64,000 bases of DNA. Source: Oreocharis arfaki. Its lineage: Eukaryota > Chordata > Aves > Passeriformes > Paramythiidae. This document shows, piece by piece, positions 48,816 through 61,290 of the stretch. The notes under the pieces are model-generated. The model was not told where the DNA came from. It did no database searches and was given only the letters and a program-made list of their open reading frames with translations. Within the stretch, counting starts at the first letter, position 1; each line of letters begins with the position of its first letter. The position numbers and the translations under genes were made by a program. The stretch covers positions 253,766-317,765 of the forward strand of contig VZRR01008202.1 of assembly GCA_013398015.1 (NCBI GenBank), in the 5' to 3' direction.

Positions 48816-51800
48816 TTTAGCCCCCTATCTCCTCTGTATCATGTCTCCCCCAAAAGGTGAAGGGCCTCAGCTTGCAAAACAGAGCGAGAAATCTCAGCTG
48901 AATGAGCACTCTAAGGGGATTTCTTGCTTGAGATGGTGAAGAAATAGCTTAAGATTGTCTGTTTCCTTTTAGTCAGGCACTTCCTTCCCCTGTTGAATCT
49001 GAAATCAAGAAGCATCTAGGCAAGTAAAAAGGAGTGATCATTTAAAAAGAAACTATCCCCCAAGCTTTCAAATCTCCTAGAAGATTTGTGCTTGAAATCA
49101 CCATCTGTGTCCAAGTTCTGAGTCAGCCAGTATGTCCACATCTACTCACTGTGTCGAAGGTAGGGATTAAATACATTAGCCTACTGAAACCTAGGAAGAG
49201 AAAAAACAACTCTGTGATTCTCAACTGAAATGCAATACTGAGTTCAGGAGCAACAAGACAGCTCTCCTGAAAGCTGGATTTTACCTTGGACAAACAATAG
49301 CTGTATGGCTGCAGATGTGCCCACTGAAAAGGAGGAAGAGGGCCAGCAGAACAGAGCTAATTGGAACCATTTAGTAGAAGGGACTGGAGTAATTTTCTTC
49401 AAATCTAGGTCCTTTTCTTTCTCTACTTCCTTATGCCATGCCTTTTTTCGGTACGTCTATTGTTAAACCAATCCACCTCCTCCTGCTCCGCTGCAATTAG
49501 AGCCTAACATTTCCTTAGAATTAGCACATCAACACTCCCCTGTCCCAACTAAAAACACTTTTGCCTCAGGGCACTGAAGAATCTTCACTGGCAGCAGCAC
49601 GCTCTGCCGTAGGCATTACCTTGCTGTTTCATCCTCATCACACAGCTCCATTTAGTTTTCCCAGGGCAGTAGGCAGGCGCGACAGAAACCGCACATATTC
49701 CTCACAAGGAAGCCCGCCTTTCCAGATCTTTGCCGGCGCGCTCCCTAGGCAAAGTCAGCCCTATACGGAGACCAGAAATGAGAGACTATGTCACTTACCT
49801 TTGCTCCTTGATCCCCAGTGTCCCAGTTTTTAATCTTTGCCCAGGCTGAGACCATAAATCATGCCAAAGGCTCATTCATGTAAACAATCCGCACTGCACT
49901 TTTCTCAAAACTCCACTTTCTTGGGGTCTCCATACAGAGCTGCGGGGCTGTGCTGAACCTGGGCACTCCTCCACCATACCACAGTGCTGGTGGGAACCCA
50001 TATGGGTGTAAAACTCAAAGGGCAAAATTTCCACCATAAGAGATCCTGCTGCTGGCATGCACTAATGCAGCTTCGGACTGTACCTTGCCTGCAGTTTCTT
50101 AATTTCTAACACAGAGTGGATCAAATCATGTTGAGTTTTTGAAAAAGCAACCAATCCACCAAATCCAATGGAAGTGAATTCATCCATTCTCAGTCATTCA
50201 GACAACTCCCCCAGTACTCCAACCCTAAGGACAGAAGCAAGTACTAAAAATCTAATTATATGAAGTACAGCTTATACTCACATGCTAGAATTCTGGGCAT
50301 TTCTAAGACTGCCCAGGTGCTTTTGCCTGTAAATAATCTGACTGTGTTTTAGTATGGACCAGACTTAGGGAAACCAAAAGATAGCTCTGCCTAATACTTA
50401 ACATGGGAGTACCTCCTTAGTTTAAAGGAAGTGTCTTTTATCATAGTATTTCATCCAAATGCATACCCTCAGTCTTGCCACCTCATCTGTCCTTGGATAA
50501 CATTGAAATTGCTATTTCCCAAATCAAGCTCTGATTGAACTTCCAGGTCTCCAAGCTTTCATCCTCACTAAACGATCACATTCTCAAATAGAACAACAGC
50601 ATGAGTAATTTCCCTCGAACACAGACTAAGCATATGGAAAATTAATCTCTTCTGTTCCGTAGTAAATTAATCACAGGATCTTTTATTTTCCAGTCTCACC
50701 ATTTACTCTGCAAGGGATAACTCAAACTCCTTGCATTCAGCAGCTAGGCAAGTCTATTAGGAAGCCAGTTTGACTCAGTACATAGTTATGCCAATGTCAG
50801 GATATTGTTATTCTGGCATCAGGACTCCTGGTAAGTAAGTCCTGTAACTAATTCAAAAATGAAAGGATACCTGCTCCTCTGTTTCCTACGCCCTGCTGTC
50901 TCTAAGCAATTATTTATGTGTCAGCATCATTGTAAAGCTGTTCTTTAGTAACATGTGAAAAGCAATTGAAGTTATGCAGCAACTTAAACACAGAAACACT
51001 TATTAATACCTACACTTACAGTGAAGGGACTTAGGTCTGCTTTGTTCAAGTGACGAGATCATTTGCAGAGCCTTCTAGTCAATGTAAACCTGACTGACAG
51101 GTCACTTAGGCTTTCAATTCATCCCAGCAGACTACTGATGGGTATAAACTGTTCCTCCGACAAGCAAAAAGGCAATAACTAACACTTTACTCCTGTCTTT
51201 GTAAGGCTGGATGATATGGAGATAAGGCCTTCTCCCTAAACTCCTGTCAGCTGAAGGGAGACTTTCATGTGAGATATGCTGGGCTCTGGGGAAGATCTGT
51301 GAGAAATATTTTACGTGGTTCTAGTTACCCCTCCTAAACAAACTGCAATAGCAAGCTCACCCTTTGAAACAACTCAGGCGTACCCTCTTCCTTGAACATG
51401 AGTAAATATTTTCAGTGTCTTACTGGCCCGTCTCATATGCTTGAGTAGTTCTTTTCCTGCTCTGTGGGAACACAATAGCAAACTTTGTTGCACAACAAAA
51501 AGGTGCTTTAATGAAGTTTTGCATTATAGGAATGAAGGCAAAGAAAAAGAGTAAAAACTATATTCTGTCCAGCTACCAGGACAGCTGATGTGAACTTGAG
51601 GCCGTGTTGGGCATCCATTGCTCAGAAAAGCAGTGAGCAAACCAGAAATCCTCTCCTCCAGGGCCGTCAGAGCTGGCTCTCTCCCCAGTCGATGGAACCT
51701 GCTGCTGCTGACCTAGCACACAGAAAGCCAGAGTGAGCTGCACATACAGTGATTTAACAACACCCAGCCAGAGGAACAGAGCAAGGGAGCTCATTTTTTA

Positions 51801-52289
51801 AAAGACTTGTATTTCCTAACAGGTAAAAGTCTCCTCATGGTGTGAAACACCGCTCAACCTTCCCAAGTTAGTACAATGCTTTCCAAAGTGCTTTGTTTTA
51901 ATACTGAAAGTGTCCTGCTTTGAAAAACCTTATATGCACTGGAGAAGAGTGACTTAGAAGCTGCAGGAACACAGCTGTGCTCAGAGTATTTGTCCCTTTC
52001 CCTAGATAGTAGGTGGTCAGTTAACACCCCATCACAATAAGCGCACTTGGGGTTATCTGATGATGGATATGCTGTGGCCAGGGCTCTTGGAGCAATGGGT
52101 TAAAGATTCAGAAGGATCTCTCAGAAGTGTAAACTTGTAATGGCTGCAGTACAGCGCAGTGATGTAAAATCAATGCAGATGCAAGCTCTAATACAAAGGT
52201 AATGGGGAGGTAAAGACATAAATAAGGAAAACTACGAGTGAAGAAAGGGCTGGTAATAGAGGAAAGCGCAAAGCGAACACGAGGTGCTG
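48816..52289. other. Intronic sequence with one CpG cluster
   Basis: No gene was recognised. The CpG cluster at 49600-49769 and the adjacent minus-strand donor-like site near 49798 are the only notable signals. From about 50100 to 51560 the sequence is moderately AT-rich and contains very few open frames. Confidence 0.5.
49600..49769. other. Small CpG cluster
   Basis: Ten CpG fall in about 170 bp, seven of them within 49678-49740, including GCAGGCGCGACAG and TTGCCGGCGCGCTCC. Flanking kilobases are nearly CpG-free. The cluster is too short for a classical island. A near-perfect donor on the minus strand (AAAG|GTAAGT, boundary at 49799/49798) lies about 30 bp to the right of its last CpG. Confidence 0.45.
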
Positions 52290-52500
52290 TCATTTATGAT
52301 AAATAATCCCTAGGTAGCTCTTTCACAGGGCTTTTCAGACATGCAGCCCAAGTGCTCTAAAGATGAACTAATATCTTTTTATGGTTGAGGAAACTGAGGC
52401 ACAAAGAAGGGGTGCTGTTTATATGGGGTCATGTATTCCATGCCAGATGCAAAAGCAGATGTCAGGATTCTCAGCTTCCCATTTCGAGCCCCACCATGCT
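52290..52500 (-). repeat. MIR-type (amniote CORE-SINE) fragment
   Basis: The plus strand contains GGTTGAGGAAACTGAGGCAC followed by AAAGAAGG. This is the most conserved antisense stretch of MIR-type SINEs. Upstream is AAGTGCTCTAAAGATGAACT in the place of the 'gcgctttacaaatattaact' block. Downstream, GATGTCAGGATTCTCAGCTT matches the 'ggaatagaacccaggagtcctgactcc' position. The order and spacing support a nearly full-length but old copy. Confidence 0.72.
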
Positions 52501-55479
52501 ACGCTAAAATGATTTGTTCTGCCATTTTTGCAGTCTTTCTCCCAATATACTTTGTTGGCTAACAATAAACCCAGCTTGCTGCTGAGGTATGGGTTTCCCT
52601 AGTCAAGAGGCCTATGTACTGATGTACTCTTTTTCCACACTCCACTTTCTCTTTATTTTCAACATTTGCACAGGTACAATACGGTTTGCTACCGAGTTCA
52701 ATACCAGGTACCTTTGCATAGAGCACTTGTCACAGCTGAATGCACACTGGAAGGGCTTAGATATGTATTCTAAAGAAGGAACACGTAGAAGTAAAGCATA
52801 ATGTCTATTTCTGTCCTTTAACATCTTTAAAGCCATTTTGTTCCCAGAATTTCTGCAGCCTCTCACGCCACACACAGTGCTCCATTGCCCTTGTTGTCCT
52901 CTATAGCCAGACAAAATTCTCCAGCCGAAGGATACTCCTGAAAAAACTGATTTTCCACAGCTGATGTACTATTTGTATGATCTTTTTTCCACAAGGAAAA
53001 CTATTTCAGTAGAAAACCTTGTTACCAGTTCAAAAGTATTTTTAAAAATACTCATTAAAAAAATTTGGAAACATATCAGTTTTGTATTTCTGTCTTGCCC
53101 TTTGCCTATTTCTCCATTCTATTTGATGCTGAATCCATATATATCTATTTTTTCACCTTTGCTTTTTCCTCCAACTCAAATTTTTGTTCTAGCTTTCTAA
53201 CCTTCTTAACCTCTGAAGCTATTGTACAATGAACAGTTTTTAGGTCATTCAGAAATGGAGATGTCCTCAAAAATTAGAGAGTGGAAAGTGTAAATATATA
53301 CAAATACAGAACACACATGCATTACCATTTTACCACATTAATTGATGAGGGAAATAAAAAGATGTATAGGAAAATATATTCTTCAAAGCTCCTTTTTAAG
53401 GTATTATAAAACCAAAGAATCTACTCCATTTTTAATTTTTCAAAACGGAATTAGCTTTCAAGAAAATAAATTAATCCTCTTAAAAGAAAACAAAAACAAA
53501 CAAGAACCAAACCAACCAACCAAACAAACAAAAGACAAAAAAACCCACCACAACAAAATACCTCTACTGTGTCTCTTAGCCTAAAGTAAACATAAGCACC
53601 ACTTATCTGCCATCAAGCATTGCTTCTGTTTTCAGCTTGCTGACAACCTGCTACAAGTCCCTTTTGAGTCCCTTTTGGGATTTTGCTTCTCTCTCAAAGC
53701 TAGGTAAGTGCAACTCTCCTGCTTCTGTGGGTACCTAATCCATTATTTCTGGACTGAAGACTTTACGCTTTTCTCTCAATAGCTGTCAAAGGCATTTCCT
53801 TCTACAGAGCCACCATCCTCTCTTTTCCAGTTAATCACTTCCATTCATTACCTAATCATTCAAGAAATAAATGCTGATTGCTTTCCTGGAGAGGCAGTGG
53901 TAGAAATCCAAGTGGTTAGGAAAAAAGTAATCTATTGAATGCAAAGTTACATACCAAATACTAAACCCCATATTTGCCCAGAGTCTCTAAGGTTCAGAGG
54001 CTGAGCCTAAATAAAAACCAGTTTTCCAGGGATGGTACTGAGAATTCTTGGAGTTTATCATCTAGCCACAGCTTTAGAAAGTTATTGTTGGTACCTGAAG
54101 GGAAGCTGACTGTTTTGCTCTGCTTCAAAGACCCAAAAGGTCTAATGCTGCCCTACCTTTCCAACAGCTTCTGGTGCCATGGTTAGCTTTTGACTGACTA
54201 CTCACTTGTCTAATTCTCACAGGATAACTCTGCTAACACTGAGAATCATTTCAAATCATGAATTTCTTCCATGGTTCTTGGGACAGATGCCTACAGGATG
54301 AAAGGGCTTATAGGTCTGTTCAAAATGCTCTTGCTGGAATATCTGTAGTCACACAGCAGGGGAAAAAGTCCTCATGTGGGAATATTGGAAGGCTTGCTCT
54401 ATCCAAGTTGTTAAGCATTCTCCATCACTACTCAGTTATAGAAAACTTGGTAGGACAGAGATTGTGAATCTCAGTTCCACAAATATTACTCTAAATCAGG
54501 GAATACGTCTCAGCTATTTCCGCCCTTTTAATGTGAACGGTAGAGGAAGATTATCTGTGGTCCACAAATAATAAATCATGTTTCTTACCACTCAGACTTC
54601 TCCCTCAAAGTCAGAAGAAGACCTGGGAGACATGGAATATACACATCCAACACCTGCTCTCTGGGTTGTTGGTATGGTAACATGCATCTCTCCTTGAACA
54701 TTCTTTTCTACTTCTGACTTTCAAGATGATTTGTCTAACTTGTGACAAGCCTATCCTAAATCCCAAATTTTAATAGGCTTGGAATCTTCAAAATACATTA
54801 ATTCCCAAATTTGCTAATCCCCCTAAAAATTCCAAATTAGCTAACAGATTTGTATTAAGTCTATCCACTAAATTGCCTTATCACACTGTGAGAAAAAATT
54901 AACAGTATAAAACCTGAGATTTGAATGTGCTTAAGGCAACACGGATTATGTATTAAATGTGCCCACGTACATCTGGGCCTATCCAGATACATTTGCTCCA
55001 GTGTCTTCATTGTTTCTCCCATCAGGCTTAAACTGCCTGCATAAACTCCAGCTCTGCTCCCTCCCACGAGGTCCTCAGCACTTCCCAAACCCAGGGAACG
55101 ACTGTAAGCACTAGTGTGACCTATGCTGGCTACAGGGAGATCATTCACATGCTTCAAGTAGAGCTGCCCCTTTGGAGCAGCTCAAGTTGCAAGGGATAGC
55201 CACAAGCTTGACCTCATTTCCTTGCAGTTGTTCATGTTGCTACCAAGGCAGCTGGATGTAGCTATGAAGAACGCACAGAATAGGTGGGATTTCTCACAGA
55301 TCACAGCTTCCAGCTTCTCCTTGCTCCACACCAGCTGTGCTAGGCAGTAGGAGCATGTCCTGTCAAAGGGGCCTGGTCAGCTCTAGACAGATGCAAGGGA
55401 ACAGTCCCTGCTTCCAGAGGCACTCACAGGGGAAGAGACTTGTTGGACAGACACTCCAGATTTGGATAGAGTTGAATTT
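52501..55479. other. Intronic sequence, AT-rich
   Basis: No gene was recognised. AT-rich unique sequence spans 52950-53480 and is followed by an A/C-rich simple tract (53485-53557). Confidence 0.5.
53485..53557. repeat. A/C-rich simple repeat (CAAA/CCAA)n
   Basis: Units CAAAA, CAAAC and CCAA recur (for example CCAACCAACCAAACAAACAA) with interruptions. It is typical low complexity with no T on the plus strand over most of its length. Confidence 0.8.
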
Positions 55480-55570
55480 AGAATCAGATATAATGACTGC
55501 CTGTCTCATGGATTAACAGCCAGACAGCACACTATTGTAAACCACTCCGAGATCCCTGGATGACAAATAA
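55480..55570 (+). repeat. Amniote MIR-like SINE tail
   Basis: The segment ends with ATTGTAAACCACTCCGAGAT and CCCTGGATGACAAATAAATA. It parallels the tail found in old amniote MIR relatives ('ttgtaaagcgctttgagatccttggatgaaaggcgctata'). The preceding CTGCCTGTCTCATGGATTAA fits the block just upstream in such elements. It is diverged and lacks the tRNA-derived head. Confidence 0.5.
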
Positions 55571-57129
55571 ATAGGTAGGCACAAAATACCAGCAGCAAAC
55601 CGTGATAACAGCAATTTCCACCCAGTGACATCACAGAAATCCAGTTAAGTGATTTGCTCTGTCTTCTAGTGGTGTCCAACCCAAGAATTCAGAAGGAAAG
55701 CTGCAAAGTTTTTCAGAAGTCAGTACACTTCGCAGTTTCAAGGAAATATTCCCTTTTACAGGTTACTGTGAGACAGGGAGATCCATCAGACCTTTGTGTG
55801 TCACCTTGGTCTCCACTATCCCACAATCAAAGCAAACAACCCTGGCTCATAGAGGGCAAACAGCTGGGCAGCTGTGACAGATAAAGCCAAAATTTACAAT
55901 CTGGAGGCATCTTTGACTTTCCAGCATCAAATACTTTCCAGGTGTTCCATTTCTTTAAGCAAGCTGGAGCAGGTATCAACTGTGTCCGGTTGCACACAAA
56001 TGAACATTTCTCCCAACAATCTAACATGTCAAACTTCTCTCCACCTTATATAAAGCCTTGCTTCCTGTCCCCTTCTTGATGGAGCTCTTGATTTTTTCTG
56101 TTGGATCCATTTTCCTGCACACTGTCTGACCTTTGACTCTTTAAGGCGCAGCACACACCCAGCTGCACTTTCTTTTCCAATTTCTCTTTTATGTCCATAG
56201 TAGATCCCACTGCTCCGAAGTTGGGATACATGAAGATACAAAGCCAGGCTCTCAAAAAATGCCCACATGTAAATGCAGTGAAACAGCCCAAACACAGCCA
56301 GATGCTCCCTTCAGAATGCTGCCTTTCCAGCTCCATTTAGTGTTCACTTAAAATGCCCCCTGTTAACTTGCAAACATTACATGAAATCTTTTGTTGGCTA
56401 CATGGGACCCTCCTCAGGGCTAGGATTTCCTGTCCTCACCTATTTGCAGGACTTTGTCCAGTCTCTCCAGAGTTACACCTGAAATGGTAAAAACGAACAG
56501 CTTCCATGCTGGAGTGTTTGCAGCAGGACAGAAAGCATTCCCAGGAACCACCTGCTCATTTTCCCCCTCCTTGTCCACACCCTAAAATTCAAACTGTTTC
56601 CCTGAACAGGCAAAGTGCAAGAAGGTGCTTCACTCCCCTACGAGACCATGGAGAGGAAGCTGTCTGCACTTTAGAAGTTGCTGAATGCAAATGCTTTCCC
56701 TGGGTGAAGTGGCTCCTCCCCAATCCTTCAATTTGACAATGATGTCCTAAGTGCAGTGAAGCTGTTATGCTTCTCTCACCTAAGGCACTCAAATCATGAG
56801 CTTTTCAGTGGAGGAAAGGTGAGCCAGCTCGAGCCAGTTTGGAAGACAAATGACAGCCCATCCCCAGAACCTGCTCTGAGCAGCTTGTGAGAGTGTGAAG
56901 GAGTGCTATGATTATATTTTACCTCATTAGCTTTCATTCCCCTTCTCCTCCATACACCCTACAGACTGCGTGAAGCTCTCCCTGGAAAGAAAACCTAGTT
57001 TGGAAGGGCAGAAGGCCACGCTGTTGGGATGCCAGGTTTAGTAGAGTCTCTTGAGAGGGGACACAGTGCTCAGGCACTCTGCTGGAGCATGCACAGGCCA
57101 TGGAGGAGGGCCACAGTGGTGACTCCTAG
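55571..57129. other. Intronic sequence, no gene recognised
   Basis: Unique sequence. The minus-strand open frames 56029-56336 overlap in two frames and have no recognised domain. Confidence 0.5.
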
Positions 57130-57268
57130 GCCCTTGTGAAAGATGGGCTGTTCTTCCAATGTATGTTATCGACTTGATACAGAAATCGCCATGCCAGATC
57201 CTCCCGGACTGTGCTATGCAAGAAACCAAACTGGGCTTAGATGATCCTTTCTGGCCTTGAAATTTAGC
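57130..57268 (+). mobile_element. Ancient CR1-type 3' end
   Basis: The final stretch reads TGCTATGCAAGAAACCAAAC, then TGGGCTTAGATGATCCTTTC, then TGGCCTTGAAATTTAG. It fits the 3' end of old CR1-type elements ('gtgcaggaggtcagactagatgatcacaatggtcccttctggccttgaaatcta'). The upstream ATACAGAAATCGCCATGCCA may be the adjoining segment. It is very 5'-truncated, and its left boundary is uncertain. Confidence 0.6.
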
Positions 57269-59175
57269 TACAGCAAAATCTTATCCCACTTCCTTTTTCC
57301 CCTCAGTGGAAGGAGTATTTCTTCACAAAGCCCAGCCACATTTTTTTTTTTTTTTCTGTTCAAGCAATTCATTTTTTTTTCCCTGAGAAAATTCAGAGGT
57401 CATTTCTCTGCTCTGAGATTCGCTTCTTTTTGTTACTTGCTCTTTGAGCTGTGAGAAAAGAAAGTGTCTGTCTTAAAAGCTGCTCTCACTGACTGCAACA
57501 CAAGCTATTCTGGGTGCCTTGTGATAATGGCTCCCAGCTTTTTTTGGGCAGCTGTGTCCATTTACAAACCAGAAACCTTCTGTCTGTGTCTGTTGTTGCC
57601 TCCCCCTTTTTGAACCTGGTGGTTTGACTCGAGCAGCCTGAACAATGGTACTGGTGAGATCATACAGATGATCTTTGAGACAGGAATTGGCATCATAGGC
57701 TATTCCTCATATGGAAGCTCAGCAGCAGCAGTGCAAATACCTGGGAACCTATTTTATAGGTTGATGTTAATGATTTATAGCATTACCACAGCTGTAGTCT
57801 CTCTGGAGCAAACAATTGAGTGTGTTTTGCTAAAACTTTAATCAGCACAACTTCAGCCAGTCGTAATAACAGTCTCCATTCTCATCCTCCCATATGTGAG
57901 GGAGTCAGGTCGTCCAGTCAAAGGTCAAGTAAAGGCTGACTGCTGAGAAAAAGTACATTATTCTGTGAGGCAAAGGTGATTTGATTCAAACCTTTGGCAG
58001 GCTGGTAAGGATGTAAATGCCCAGCACAAAAGCTTCCCTAGGCATGGTAGTGAGAGGAGCCAGGACTGACAGACAGACTGGCAGCCTTGCCTCCACCCTT
58101 GGGAGTCCAGACACAGTGACTGCCAACAGGAGAGTATCTTGAGGTCTCAGTGAGGGACACCATTATCTCAAAGGGCTATGAAAAACAGTGGGAATGGATC
58201 CCCCAGTTCTTCTACGCTCCAAATGGTGAGGAGCTTTGCTCTCATTTCATATGTGCAAACACAAATCAAATGCAAAATCAGATCAAACACAAATCAGATC
58301 AAATATGAACGATGGTGTCCATACAGTCAGTAGTTTCACTGGGAGCCAGCTGGTCAGCTAAGAAGAGGTGGGAACCATGTTACACAATATCTATTTATTT
58401 GATGTACTTATTTATTCATTTTATATTGAGGACACTGTAATCTTATAAAAAATTCATCTTCCCAGAAGCTGCAAAATACATTTTTCGGTCTTGTTGACCC
58501 TTTGGCTTTGTGGAATCACAGTCTGATATATCACCTGATAATCATATTACATACCTGAATGCTGCCTTTCATCCATTCCCTGGTGCGGGTTGGTTACGAG
58601 TCACACGAAATGAATACCGATAGGGTGGCATTTACACACCAGGCATCCTCACTGGCTACACAGCAAGAGCATGAAGGTCACCCACTGAATTGGTTTGTGC
58701 TTCAGTCAATATTGTCCCATGTGCTCCAGCAGTCCTGTTTTCAGAGAGCATTATCTAATTGAAAACCAAATCTCTGCATCTGAATGCCAGCCAGGAGGCT
58801 CACCCTCCTTTTCTCTGTGCCACAACCACTCTTATTTGATACTAACGAGTCTCATCTTTTCCAGGAAAGAAAAAATAATGAGAACTTATTTGAGCACTCT
58901 GCACGAGGTGGAAGCTGAAATGGCAAAGATGGGAGGGGTAAGAGTGGTTTCTAAGGAGTTGGAAAAAAAAAACCTGTGAAAAAGGGTAGCAACGAAAAGT
59001 AGTTCCATGAATATTGATGCAGATCTTTAAAAAATACTTTTTTTTTCTGTTAGTGCTGTTTTGGTTGTTATTTTTCAGACTTGTTCTTGTGCCTCAATTT
59101 GACAAATGGAAGATCTGAAGTAAGCGAACTTTGTATTTGTTACATGCATTTGCACCTGTAATCCCAAACTAAACC
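57269..59175. other. Intronic sequence with small repeats
   Basis: No gene was recognised. Contents include poly-T runs at about 57341-57355 and 57372-57380, a 16-bp-period duplication (58275-58303) and an AT-rich patch at 58385-58440. Confidence 0.5.
58275..58303. repeat. 16-bp-period short duplication
   Basis: AAATCAGATCAAA occurs at 58275 and again at 58291. The flanks (ACAAATCAAATGC) are related, giving a degenerate A-rich direct repeat. Confidence 0.7.
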
Positions 59176-59692
59176 ATTGTGTTCAGTTTTGGCCCCTCCC
59201 TTTCACAAGGACATTGAGGTGCTGGAGCACATCCAGTGAAGGGCAAGAATGCTTGTGAAAGGTTTAGAAGACATCTTATGAGGACCAGCTGAGGCAGCTG
59301 GGTTTTTTCAGTCTTGAGAAGAAGAGGCTCAGGGGGCAGCCTATCACTCTCTATAACTGCCTGAAAGGAGGCTGTAGCCAGGTAGGACAGGTCTCTTCTA
59401 CTGTGCCTGCAGTGAGAGGATCAGAGGAAATGGCCTTAAACCCTTAAACTGAGACAGGGCAGATTCAGATTAGATATTAGGGAAAAAAAAAAAAAAATCA
59501 CTGTTACAGTGGTCAGGCATTGGAAAACGTTTCCTAGGGTGGTGTTGGGGTCACCATCCCTGGAGGTGCCTGGATCTGGCACTGGGTGATATGGTTTAGT
59601 GGTTTAGGGGTTACAGTGGTAGTGCTGGGTGGATGGCTGGGCTTAATGATATTAAAAGGTCTCTTCCAACCTTGATGATTCTATCATTCTAT
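59176..59692 (+). mobile_element. CR1 LINE, 5'-truncated avian copy
   Basis: This is the clearest repeat in the window. In order it shows TGTTCAGTTTTGGCCCCTCC, CATTGAGGTGCTGGAGCACA, CTTATGAGGACCAGCTGAGG, AACTGCCTGAAAGGAGGCTG, AGAGGAAATGGCCTTAAACC, GTCACCATCCCTGGAGGTGC and TTAAAAGGTCTCTTCCAACC. It ends in GATGATTCTATCATTCTAT, the short terminal repeats diagnostic of CR1. It is about 517 bp and 5'-truncated, without a usable ORF2, and opposite in orientation to LSAMP. A run of 15 A at 59483-59497 has expanded inside the element. Confidence 0.96.
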
Positions 59693-60712
59693 TTTTGTGC
59701 TTACTATAAATGCATATCTGTTCCATCCCATCAAAAAAACCCCATAAATGCCTTAGAAATACATTAAATCTAAAATTCTCATGACCGATGGAGACATTTC
59801 TTTCGGGGGAGAAAAAAGGGTGCACATAAAGATCCTTGGCTTATGCAGTGTTACACAGGAGGGCAGGGACAGCCGTGAGCACAGAAACCAGGACACGAGT
59901 GCCAGTGTTTCAGTGAAGGACCATGGAGGATTGCTTGCAAAACGGCCTTCAGGTACTGAGCATGTGAGCAGCTAAGAAGAGTGGTGAACCCTGCCAAAGA
60001 TCTGCCCACACACTTCTGCCTGAGCAGCCACAGCTCACCCCTGTGCTTTGGCTAACCTCCCTGCGGCACAGCAAAGGCAGCACTGTTCCAACATCTGCCA
60101 CGCAGCTTCCTCCCAGCCACAGCTGAGGGACAGAAATTATGGAGAGGAAATTTAACCATCTTCTCCGATTTCTGCCGTGTGGGGGTAAAAAATGGTGAGC
60201 CAGGAAACACAGATGAACGCATAATTGGTTATTGGTAAGCGCCAAGGGCAGCAGCAACCGTTTGCAGTGAGAGCAACATCTCTGACAGCGCATGATGTCA
60301 GCACTGATCTGCTTTACCAACAGAAGGAAACGTCCTTCCGCCACAGCATCAGGCACTAGGGACAATTACCCAGCAAACATGGAGCAGGGAAGTGGCTGAT
60401 CTGCCCAACCAAGAGATGCCTGCTGCTTTCCTTAGTGGGGTCATTTTATTGCTATGGAGGTAATACCCACAAAAAAATCTGCCTGCTCTCTGCCATGGGC
60501 GGTGGGGCTGCAGTGCAGGGCCAAAAGCTTTTTCATCAAAATCAAAGTCTGCTTATTCAAAAATGAAATACAATTCCCTGGAATTTACACTGGGATCCCA
60601 AGCAACTCATGGGGACTGGTGAAACCTTGGAAAATCAGGTGCCATCAGGTTTCCAAACCCTGTTCTTTGTGCCTCCGGTGAACTTTATTGGCATAGACCA
60701 GGGGCTCTTCAA
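59693..60712. other. Intronic sequence, no gene recognised
   Basis: Unique sequence. The 138-codon minus-strand open frame at 59949-60365 has no recognisable domain and no bounding splice sites that I could identify. Confidence 0.5.
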
Positions 60713-61290
60713 CTTGCTCTTTAACTCTTCCTTCCACTTTTTTGTCATTTCCTCCCTCTTTCGAAGCCCAAATACCTTGTTTTCTCTCCTTTCTCTACCC
60801 TGGTTCAGTGCCTCTCTGCTTTTCTTCCTCTGCCAATGCATGCATTCCCTCTCTTCCCTTCTATGCTCCCTCACCTCCTGTTCCGTGCCCATTTTCTTTT
60901 GTTAGGTCCACATAGCCATCCCCTCCACTTTTCTGTTTCACTCCCTACATCCACATCTTCCTTCCTCCATGTTCTTTCTCTGTCTTTCATCCTCTTTCTT
61001 TGCCACCTGCCAATTCCAAGCCTGTCTATGCTTTCCAGTTCTTTTCTTCCCTGATGCCATTTCAATTATTGGCTGATTCTCTGCTCGCTTTCCTCTCTCT
61101 CTCTCTCTTTTTTTCCCCTCTTCTCTCCCTTAGGGACTCAAGCTTGTCTCTCTCCATTTGTTTCAGGGATGCCATCGCTGTGGATTTTTAGACATTTGCA
61201 GGTTTGTTTGTTTTTATCATCACACCCCTCTCTTGCTGTTTAGCTGCTTGTCACTTCACTTTCCTCTTTCTGCCTACCCCAGCCAGAGCA
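60713..61290. repeat. Long pyrimidine-rich tract
   Basis: Nearly 580 bp of strongly C/T-biased sequence on the plus strand, with TCCTTCC, CTCTCTCTCTCTCTTTTTTT (near 61094-61113) and CCTTTCTC units. It is the longest such tract here. The LSAMP transcript would carry a long GA-rich segment at this place. All open frames in it, on both strands, reflect composition. Confidence 0.75.
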
